From positions 1 to 6,592 of the forward strand of contig JAUXGG010000095.1 of NCBI GenBank assembly GCA_030622265.1: a DNA stretch of 6,592 bases, read 5' to 3'. Made by a program: the position numbers and the translations under genes. Positions 1 to 4,808 of this stretch are shown here, piece after piece (positions within the stretch are counted from its first letter, which is position 1; each line of letters opens with the position of its first letter). The notes under the pieces were generated by a model. That model did not search any database. It was not told the origin of the DNA and saw only the letters and a program-made list of their open reading frames with translations. The DNA comes from Candidatus Eiseniibacteriota bacterium (lineage in GTDB: Bacteria > Arandabacterota > Arandabacteria > Arandabacterales > Arandabacteraceae).

Positions 1-1248
1 ATCGAGGAGTCCCAGGAACATGGTCACGAAGGTCTCATCGGCGCTTGATGCTATGAGATAGGCGTTGAGCTCCGTTATGAGCTTCGCCGGATTATCCAGG
101 AGTGTCCCTGCCGCGCTTCTGATTACCGCATGCACGCCGGCCATCACCAGCGATGCTCCCAGACCCTTGCCGGCCACGTCACCCTGGGCGAAGAGCACTT
201 TGCCCGGACTCACCTCGAATAAGTCATAGTAATCGCCGCCCACGGCGCGCGCCGGGCGGCAGGTCGCGGCGAAGTCCCAGCCTTCCTCGACGGGCAGAGC
301 TTTGGGGAAAAGGTTCTGCTGGACCTGGCGGGCGAGCTCAAGGTCTCTCGCGACCTGGGCTTCACGGCGGGCCATGGCTATGAGGTTATGTTTGTTCTCC
401 TCAAGCTCCTGGGTCATATTATTAAAAGATGACACGAGACTCTGAATCTCGTCCTTGGCCCTGACCGTCACCCTGTGCTCCAAGTCACCCTTGGCGATCC
501 GGTCGGTCGCGGCCGCGAGCTCCTGGATGGGATAGCTGATTCTTCGGGCGATCATCCTGGAGGCCACGGCCGAGGAGACGGCCATGATCAACACGAGTGC
601 CCCGATCACAAAGAGACTGTATCTTCTTAAGATCGAGACATAAAGGCCCACGGAGCTGTAGCGGCTCAAGTCGGTGCCCGTCTGGCGCATCATGTCCACC
701 ATCCCGGGCTGGAGCGTGAAACCCGAGACCAGGAGCTTATCCTCACCTTCTCTTACGCCGAAACCCACGACGTCCTGATCGCTGAAGGGTATCTTCTTAG
801 GCCGCGCATCCTTGTCCGGAGCCTCAAAGGCAAGTTCAAGGTCGAGCCGCTCGATGGGTGAGGGAAAAGAGGATGTAAGGCGCCAGGTATCGCCGTCCAG
901 GACATAGAGGGCAGAGAAGTGAGCCTCCCGGCTTTCGACCGGACCGGTGAGGAAGGCCTCGGCCTTCTTTTTACCGGTGGCGCGGGATTCCCCGTTGGCC
1001 CGGTACTGATCCCGGAGCCTCAAGGCCATCGCGCAGGCGTCCGACTCGAGCTTGGTCGAGTACTGGCGGGCGATCTCCATGGAGTTACGAAAGGAATCCC
1101 TTAGGGCCACATTGCTCAGGCGGTCGACATAACTTCCGAAGTAATGGACGCCGAAGAAGGCGATGATGAAGGTGGGCACCACGGATAAAACCAGAAAGGC
1201 GATCAGGATCTTCCGCTCAAAACCGCCCATCCTGAACCGGTTTGCCAC
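1..1248 (-). CDS. Membrane sensor with HAMP and SpoIIE/PP2C-type serine phosphatase domain (RsbU-like), C-terminus cut by the window edge
   Basis: This is the last gene in the window of the leftward operon; 416 codons are present and the C-terminus lies outside. Residues 1-12 are basic, 13-35 form membrane span 1, about 36-205 an extracytoplasmic sensor region, 210-233 span 2, and 234-285 a HAMP domain (PIQELAAATDRIAKGDLEHRV). A short coiled linker follows (about 280-312, with LARQVQQNLFPKALP). The PP2C/SpoIIE domain starts near 325 with the metal-binding motif GGDYYD (337-342) and GDVAGKGLGASLVMAG (356-371). Family members dephosphorylate serine or threonine on anti-sigma-factor antagonists in partner switching; the target here is unknown. 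The span 2/HAMP region resembles NtrY kinases. I chose GTG at 1248 because its G is shared with the rlmN stop (TAGTG) and GGGG lies 9 bases upstream. ATG at 1230 is the alternative and lacks a well-spaced ribosome site. Family assignment is secure; the start is less so. Confidence 0.9.
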   Translation of the reverse strand, partial: MANRFRMGGFERKILIAFLVLSVVPTFIIAFFGVHYFGSYVDRLSNVALRDSFRNSMEIARQYSTKLESDACAMALRLRDQYRANGESRATGKKKAEAFLTGPVESREAHFSALYVLDGDTWRLTSSFPSPIERLDLELAFEAPDKDARPKKIPFSDQDVVGFGVREGEDKLLVSGFTLQPGMVDMMRQTGTDLSRYSSVGLYVSILRRYSLFVIGALVLIMAVSSAVASRMIARRISYPIQELAAATDRIAKGDLEHRVTVRAKDEIQSLVSSFNNMTQELEENKHNLIAMARREAQVARDLELARQVQQNLFPKALPVEEGWDFAATCRPARAVGGDYYDLFEVSPGKVLFAQGDVAGKGLGASLVMAGVHAVIRSAAGTLLDNPAKLITELNAYLIASSADETFVTMFLGLLD

Positions 1249-2336
1249 TACTTGTGTCCCCGCTTGCGCGGCCTCGCTCCCAGCTGGCCGCACCCTGCAA
1301 GTATGTCACTTCCCTTGCTCTTCCGCAATGTCGCCTTCTGGCCGCGCGATTCCAGGACCGCCTGGAACTTCCTTATCTTCGACTCTTCGGGCGGCACATA
1401 ACGGCTTCCGGGAAACGGATTGAAAGCAATGAGATTGAGCTTGGCCGGAAGACCACGAAGGAGATCTGCCAGGGCAAAGGCATCACGCAGCCGGTCGTTC
1501 ATACCGTCGACCATCACATACTCGAAGGTGAGCATCCGGCCCTTCTTGTCAAAATAGAGCCTGGCGGCATCCATCAGCTCCTTGATCGGTGTCTTACCCG
1601 CAACCGGCATGAGCTTCTTTCTCCTGGACTCGAAGGGGGAGTTAAGCGATATGGCGAGCCCGACCTCAAATGGCTCATCGGCGAACTTGACTATCTTCTT
1701 AGGTATCCCACAGGTCGAGACCGTTATCCTCCGTGATCCGATCCCCATCTCATCGATCATGAGGTGAATGGCTTTGATGACATTGTCATAATTGGCGAAG
1801 GGTTCTCCCATACCCATCAGGACAACATTTGAAAAAGCTCGCGCTCCAGGGGCCGGATTTCGTTTACCTGTAACCACGCTCGACTGGATTTGTTCCTCGA
1901 GGAAGCGAATCTGGTCCACGATCTCACCCGGCGTGAGGTCGCGCTTAAGCCTCATGGTGCCGGTCGCGCAAATGCGGCACTCAAAGGCGCAGCCCACCTG
2001 GCTTGAGATGCAAAACGTCGCGCCTCTCGGATGCGGGAGGTAAACACTTTCCACGGTCCGGCGGTCAGGGAGTCTGAGGAGATACTTGGTGGTGCCGTCG
2101 GTGCGCGAGATGAGGCGTAGTTTTTCCCTGAGCCTTACGACGGTAAAATACTTTTCGAGATGGTCGCGCAGGTCCTGGGGAAGGTTGGCCATATCCTCGA
2201 TGGACTTTGCGCGCTTCCGGTAAATCCACTCACAAATCTGGCCCGCGCGGTAGGGCGGATGGCCGCGCTTAGTGAGATAGGAGGCTATCTCCCTGCGCGT
2301 CATGTCGTTTATGTACTTTTTGGGATGTTCGTTCAC
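1248..2336 (-). CDS. rlmN: Dual-specificity 23S rRNA/tRNA adenine C2-methyltransferase RlmN (radical SAM)
   Basis: RlmN is a cytosolic 4Fe-4S radical-SAM enzyme. It methylates C2 of A2503 in 23S rRNA, in the peptidyl transferase centre/exit tunnel entry; in E. coli it also methylates A37 of some tRNAs. At 362 residues it is of usual length. All hallmarks are present: cluster motif CAFECRIC (Cys116, Cys120, Cys123), the catalytic Cys109 seven residues before the first cluster Cys (E. coli Cys118), the SAM-binding GMGEP motif (175-179), FNPFPGSRY (305-313) and the second catalytic Cys349 in GCGQL (E. coli Cys355). A short extra stretch at about 151-168 (SVVTGKRNPAPGARAF) separates two core elements. 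The start is GTG at 2336, which overlaps the stop of the mttB-like gene by 4 bases (GTGA), with GAGAAG as a plausible ribosome site just upstream. Translation is probably coupled to the gene before it. Cfr is the main alternative family, but the housekeeping RlmN pattern fits better. Confidence 0.97.
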   Translation of the reverse strand: MNEHPKKYINDMTRREIASYLTKRGHPPYRAGQICEWIYRKRAKSIEDMANLPQDLRDHLEKYFTVVRLREKLRLISRTDGTTKYLLRLPDRRTVESVYLPHPRGATFCISSQVGCAFECRICATGTMRLKRDLTPGEIVDQIRFLEEQIQSSVVTGKRNPAPGARAFSNVVLMGMGEPFANYDNVIKAIHLMIDEMGIGSRRITVSTCGIPKKIVKFADEPFEVGLAISLNSPFESRRKKLMPVAGKTPIKELMDAARLYFDKKGRMLTFEYVMVDGMNDRLRDAFALADLLRGLPAKLNLIAFNPFPGSRYVPPEESKIRKFQAVLESRGQKATLRKSKGSDILAGCGQLGARPRKRGHK

Positions 2337-3799
2337 TTGATCTTCTCAACCAGGTCGGCGAGGCCGTAAGGCTCGAGGGCCTCCGCCATTATGGACTCCA
2401 TGTCCCGCAAGTTTGTGTCAGGAATGGCCGGTTGTGTGTACTCGCTCAGGCGCTTCTCAACCTGAGCAGCGGCCTCTTCAATGAGCCTCCGATCATTGAC
2501 TTTGCCTTCATCCTTGTAGGCCTTCCGGTCGATCAAGTTGCTGGGATAGTGAGCTTCCTTCTTGTAGAGCTCCAGGGTCATGTCGGTCGTGAGATAATTA
2601 CTGTCCTTGAGGCCCTCCGCGATGGCATCGATGCCCAGGGTCTTACCGCGCTGTTCCATTCCCTGCTTGAAACGCCGGACCATGCCGCAGATATCATTAT
2701 CGAGCACGAGCTTCTCCAGGCACTGGCAGCTCTCGAAGTTGAGCATCCCGGGACCCGAGACAAAGTCAATGGCGCCGGCCGAGGCCGCAACCAGGGTCAT
2801 CGCCGACTCCATACCGGCCTGGGCATCCAGGGTTTTGGAATCACTCATCCCCAGGTAGGCCTGGGTGGGGAAGCCCATGGACTTTCCGACCTCTGCGTAT
2901 CCAATGTCGATCATCAGGGTCTCGACCGCCCCCATCGGGGATGTTGAGTAGCGCATGTCGAATAGCGCAGGTGAGCCGCCATAGATGATGGGTGCGCCGG
3001 GGGAGTAGGCCTGGGCTATCACGATCCCGCTTAAGGTCTCGATTGTATGCTGCACCACGCTTGCCAGAAGACTCATGGGAGCGAGCGCTCCCGGCAAGGG
3101 CATCGAGATGAACTGCACCGGAAACACATTCTGGGCACATTCCCTTAAGTCATGACAGCCGAGCTCCGACCAGCGAAGCGGCGATGTGGGGCAGACATCA
3201 AAGATGGTGCACGGTGCGCCCCGCATGGTCTCTCTGCCGGTCCGGGTGAGGAGAAGATCCCGCATCACAGGGAAACCCTTCTGCGAGAAGGTGCCGGTCA
3301 CGACCGGCTTATCGCTGAAGAGGCAGGAAATATAGACCCTTATGATGTCACTTATCTCTTTCGGGACCTCGGATGGGATAAGAGCGGTGCTCGTGGCCTC
3401 GATATGCTCCAGGGTGTGGGTGAGCTTGGCATAACGGGCCACATCATCCACTTTCGGTAACTTCATCAAGGAGTTAGGTGCATCATAGAGAAAGAGCGCT
3501 GCCGAGCCGGGATTGAAGTGAATCTGGCCGTCTCCGAAGGAGAACTTCTCATTGCCGGCCATATCGTAGAGAGTAAGCTCCTTGGGAGTGGACTTGATCG
3601 CGGCCTCCACCATGCTCCGCTTGATCCTGGCATTGTGGCTTTCCTTGGTAATCTCGGCTCCCATCTCCCCGAGGAGTTCCAGGGTATCGGGGTCCTCGAC
3701 CGTGATACCGAGTTTCCCAAGCGCCTCGATGGCCTCATCGATGATCTTGCCGATCGCCCCATCGGAGAGGATCGTGAGCTTAGGCTTCTGGATCTCCAT
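2333..3799 (-). CDS. MttB-superfamily (COG5598) corrinoid-dependent methyltransferase homologue, non-pyrrolysine type
   Basis: This 488-residue protein matches the trimethylamine methyltransferase (MTTB) family over its full usual length. Recognisable blocks are the N-terminal GITVEDPDTLELLGEMGAEI (31-50), the central YGGSPALFDMR (273-283), GAVETLMIDIGYAEVGKSMG (290-309), QAGMESAMTLVAASAGAI (327-344) and LVLDNDICGMVRRF (364-377). Family members are cytosolic TIM-barrel enzymes that move a methyl group from a tertiary or quaternary amine to a cognate B12-binding protein. True MttB uses pyrrolysine at an in-frame amber codon. Here the frame is open throughout, as in glycine betaine (MtgB) and other quaternary-amine members, so the substrate is probably not trimethylamine but cannot be named. 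No corrinoid protein or activating protein lies in the window. ATG at 3799 has AGGAG at 3804-3808. The gene is first in the leftward operon and overlaps rlmN by 4 bases. Confidence 0.88.
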   Translation of the reverse strand: MEIQKPKLTILSDGAIGKIIDEAIEALGKLGITVEDPDTLELLGEMGAEITKESHNARIKRSMVEAAIKSTPKELTLYDMAGNEKFSFGDGQIHFNPGSAALFLYDAPNSLMKLPKVDDVARYAKLTHTLEHIEATSTALIPSEVPKEISDIIRVYISCLFSDKPVVTGTFSQKGFPVMRDLLLTRTGRETMRGAPCTIFDVCPTSPLRWSELGCHDLRECAQNVFPVQFISMPLPGALAPMSLLASVVQHTIETLSGIVIAQAYSPGAPIIYGGSPALFDMRYSTSPMGAVETLMIDIGYAEVGKSMGFPTQAYLGMSDSKTLDAQAGMESAMTLVAASAGAIDFVSGPGMLNFESCQCLEKLVLDNDICGMVRRFKQGMEQRGKTLGIDAIAEGLKDSNYLTTDMTLELYKKEAHYPSNLIDRKAYKDEGKVNDRRLIEEAAAQVEKRLSEYTQPAIPDTNLRDMESIMAEALEPYGLADLVEKIK

Positions 3800-3803
3800 C
3801 GCG

Positions 3804-3808
3804 CTCCT
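3804..3808 (-). promoter_or_regulatory. Ribosome binding site of the mttB-like gene
   Basis: On the minus strand AGGAG lies 4 bases before ATG at 3799. It supports this start for the first gene of the leftward operon. Confidence 0.7.
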
Positions 3809-3863
3809 GCCTTTCAGGTTCCTGTCTCTTAAGGATGTGCATCGGGTGATAGGTTACTTCTTC

Positions 3864-3892
3864 TTGATAAGGGAGATTCGGCGTGGTGTCAA
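3864..3892 (-). promoter_or_regulatory. Sigma-70-type promoter for the leftward mttB-like/rlmN/phosphatase operon
   Basis: Read on the minus strand, a perfect -35 box TTGACA (3892-3887) is followed after exactly 17 bases by TATCAA (3869-3864), a 4-of-6 match to the -10 consensus. Transcription would begin near 3857, giving a leader of about 57 bases before the ATG at 3799. No other promoter is obvious before rlmN or the phosphatase gene, which overlap their upstream neighbours, so this promoter probably serves all three. Confidence 0.6.
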
Positions 3893-3912
3893 GGTGATTG
3901 GGGGAGTTGAAA

Positions 3913-3980
3913 GGGGTCAGCTCCTGAATTGTGAATTCACAAACTTGGGGTCAGGTACCAGGATGTGAATTAGCATGTTG
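3913..3980. repeat. Two-unit direct repeat of period 34 with a 14-base palindrome, REP/BIME-like
   Basis: Unit A (3913-3946) and unit B (3947-3980) share two 8-base blocks at identical offsets: GGGGTCAG at 3913 and 3947, and TGTGAATT at 3930 and 3964. Between the blocks the units differ. Unit A contains the perfect palindrome TTGTGAATTCACAA (3929-3942), and CCTGA (3923-3927) can pair with TCAGG (3951-3955) around it. GGTACC lies at 3954-3959. From memory, GGGGTCAGG together with a TGTGAATT palindrome resembles solo repeats mobilised by REP-associated Y1 transposases (RAYT), but no transposase is present here. The element lies between the two divergent promoters and could also be a regulatory or processing site. 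Confidence 0.55.
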
Positions 3981-4109
3981 AGACTTGGTGACGGGACTGC
4001 GAATTCTCAGGAGGTGTGGAAGCGCCTGGTTGGGGAACTGCGTCGGCCGGTTGAGATTGTGGTTGACAAGTACGCGGGGCTATCATATAAACTTATGCGA
4101 ATGTATTAA
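3975..4109 (+). CDS. Doubtful 44-residue open frame overlapping the arsR-type gene promoter
   Basis: ATG at 3975 opens a 44-codon frame ending in TAA at 4107-4109. Its product, including WKRLVGELRRPVEIVVDKYA near its middle, is charged and amphipathic in look, and codon choice in its middle part resembles that of the neighbouring genes. Against it, no ribosome site lies at a proper distance from the ATG, an in-frame TGA at 3966-3968 blocks any longer version, and both promoter boxes of the next gene lie inside it. It may be the remnant of an older gene or chance. I do not recognise the peptide. Confidence 0.2.
   Translation: MLRLGDGTANSQEVWKRLVGELRRPVEIVVDKYAGLSYKLMRMY
4063..4091 (+). promoter_or_regulatory. 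Near-consensus sigma-70 promoter for the ArsR-family gene
   Basis: The -35 box is a perfect TTGACA (4063-4068), the spacer is exactly 17 bases, and the -10 box is TATAAA (4086-4091), a 5-of-6 match. Transcription should start near 4098, leaving a leader of about 23 bases. Such a strong unaided promoter fits a gene kept in check by its own repressor product. Confidence 0.75.
4084..4097. promoter_or_regulatory. Candidate repressor half-site pair over the -10 box
   Basis: CATA and TATG form an inverted repeat around 6 bases, and this repeat covers the -10 box. ArsR-type repressors usually bind AT-rich inverted repeats in this position. The arms are only 4 bases long and could be chance, so autoregulation is inferred from position and family alone. 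Confidence 0.2.
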
Positions 4110-4110
4110 T

Positions 4111-4116
4111 AGGAGG
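4111..4116 (+). promoter_or_regulatory. Ribosome binding site of the ArsR-family gene
   Basis: A full AGGAGG lies 5 bases before ATG at 4122. It fixes the start of this gene and suggests efficient translation. Confidence 0.8.
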
Positions 4117-4121
4117 GATAA

Positions 4122-4700
4122 ATGGTTGATGCAAGGGTATTTCAAGCGCTTTCAGACCCTACGAGGCTTAAGATCCTGCTGCTCCTGTCACACTCGACAA
4201 TGAATGTCACAAGCATCGTAAACGAGGTCAGGGCAGCTCAGCCGGCGGTCTCCAGGCACCTGAGGGTTCTGCGTGAAGCGTCACTCATCAATCATCTGAG
4301 AAAGGGCAAAGAGGTCGAATACTCGCTCAATCTTCCTCAACTGAGGGACGCCAAGCTCTATATCGAAGCCCTGGCTGGAGGCATGGGCAAGGGAGAAGGG
4401 CCTGAGGTGGTGGAGATCGCGGTGCCCGTGGCCCAACGAGTGGCTGGGGCAGCTCCAGTCGCGGTGGCAGCTCCAGCAACGGTGGCAAATGCCACTCCCA
4501 AGCCTAAACAGCGGGTCAGAAGGAAGGTCGCCGTCGCCAAGGCCGAGAAGAAACAGATCGCCAAGCCCGTCGCCAAGGTGGAGAAGCAGGTCACCAAGCC
4601 TGCCCGAAAGGAACCCAGGAAGCCGGCCGCGGTTACAGCTTCAAAGGAATACATTATTGAGCGGCAAGAAGCAGATAGCATGGATGATTTCCTGCTTTAA
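4122..4700 (+). CDS. ArsR-family winged-helix regulator with a lysine/alanine/proline-rich (H1-like) C-terminal tail
   Basis: The protein has 192 residues; typical ArsR proteins have about 90-120. Residues 1-85 form an ArsR winged helix: FQALSDPTRLKILLLLS (7-23), the recognition region AAQPAVSRHLRVLREASLI (38-56) and the wing RKGKEVEYSL (60-69). There is no cysteine anywhere, and the position of the usual ELCVCDL metal box holds NVTSIVNEV (28-36), so thiolate metal sensing is excluded. Residues about 101-125 are Ala/Val/Pro-rich, and 126-172 are Lys/Arg/Ala/Pro-rich and likely disordered, resembling bacterial histone-H1-like tails. The end (177-192) becomes acidic and hydrophobic, with DSMDDFLL. 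It is divergent from the mttB-like operon and so is the likely local regulator, possibly of its own promoter too. The inducer is unknown; the tail may add non-specific DNA binding. Confidence 0.9.
   Translation: MVDARVFQALSDPTRLKILLLLSHSTMNVTSIVNEVRAAQPAVSRHLRVLREASLINHLRKGKEVEYSLNLPQLRDAKLYIEALAGGMGKGEGPEVVEIAVPVAQRVAGAAPVAVAAPATVANATPKPKQRVRRKVAVAKAEKKQIAKPVAKVEKQVTKPARKEPRKPAAVTASKEYIIERQEADSMDDFLL
4449..4484 (+). repeat. Two tandem 18-base units inside the ArsR-protein tail
   Basis: GCAGCTCCAGTCGCGGTG (4449-4466) is followed directly by GCAGCTCCAGCAACGGTG (4467-4484); they differ at three bases. The units lie in frame and encode the Ala/Pro/Val stretch of the tail, which suggests growth by duplication. 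Confidence 0.8.
4533..4601 (+). repeat. Two imperfect tandem units (36 and 33 bases) encoding the basic tail
   Basis: Unit 1 (4533-4568) encodes VAKAEKKQIAKP and unit 2 (4569-4601) encodes VAKVEKQVTKP. Both begin GTCGCCAAGG and keep the pattern V-A-K-x-E-K..Q-x-x-K-P; unit 2 lacks one codon. The similarity at DNA level suggests an in-frame duplication of a lysine-rich module. Confidence 0.75.
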
Positions 4701-4732
4701 GAAGGGCATAGGATGTGGTCTAATTCTGGTAG

Positions 4733-4764
4733 CGAAGCCAAGGAGGGGCACCCTATCCTCTTCG
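4733..4764 (+). terminator. Imperfect hairpin after the ArsR-family gene, possible weak terminator
   Basis: CGAAG (4733-4737) pairs with CTTCG (4760-4764), and AGGAGGG (4741-4747) pairs with CCC (4751-4753) and TCCT (4756-4759). This gives 12 base pairs with a 3-base bulge on one side, a 2-base bulge on the other and a 3-base loop. No T-run follows, so it is not a classic intrinsic terminator. It may attenuate or process a transcript running from the ArsR-family gene into the response regulator gene. Apart from a lone GATAAT at 4769-4774 without a matching -35, no promoter was seen in this gap. Confidence 0.3.
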
Positions 4765-4808
4765 TTCAGATAATGTCTATCCACGCCGACCCGGAAGGGG
4801 CATAACAC

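Noticed and set aside
1242..1736. 164-codon plus-strand frame
   Set aside because: It is opposite rlmN, whose catalytic motifs are all intact; it has no motif of its own.
2333..3799. Pyrrolysine-containing MttB
   Set aside because: There is no in-frame amber codon in the 488-codon frame, so it is a non-pyrrolysine member.
3518..3968. Plus-strand frames of 104 and 128 codons running into the intergenic region
   Set aside because: They lie mostly opposite the well-supported mttB-like gene and have no ribosome site or recognisable domain.
4358..4681. 107-codon minus-strand frame opposite the lysine-rich tail
   Set aside because: Its Ala/Thr/Phe-rich product is the antisense reading of Lys, Ala and Val codons and has no start signal.
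4122..4700. Metal-sensing ArsR/SmtB repressor
   Set aside because: The protein has no cysteine and lacks the ELCVCDL box.
4733..4764. Classic rho-independent terminator
   Set aside because: The hairpin has bulges on both sides and no T-run after it; it is kept only as a low-confidence possibility.
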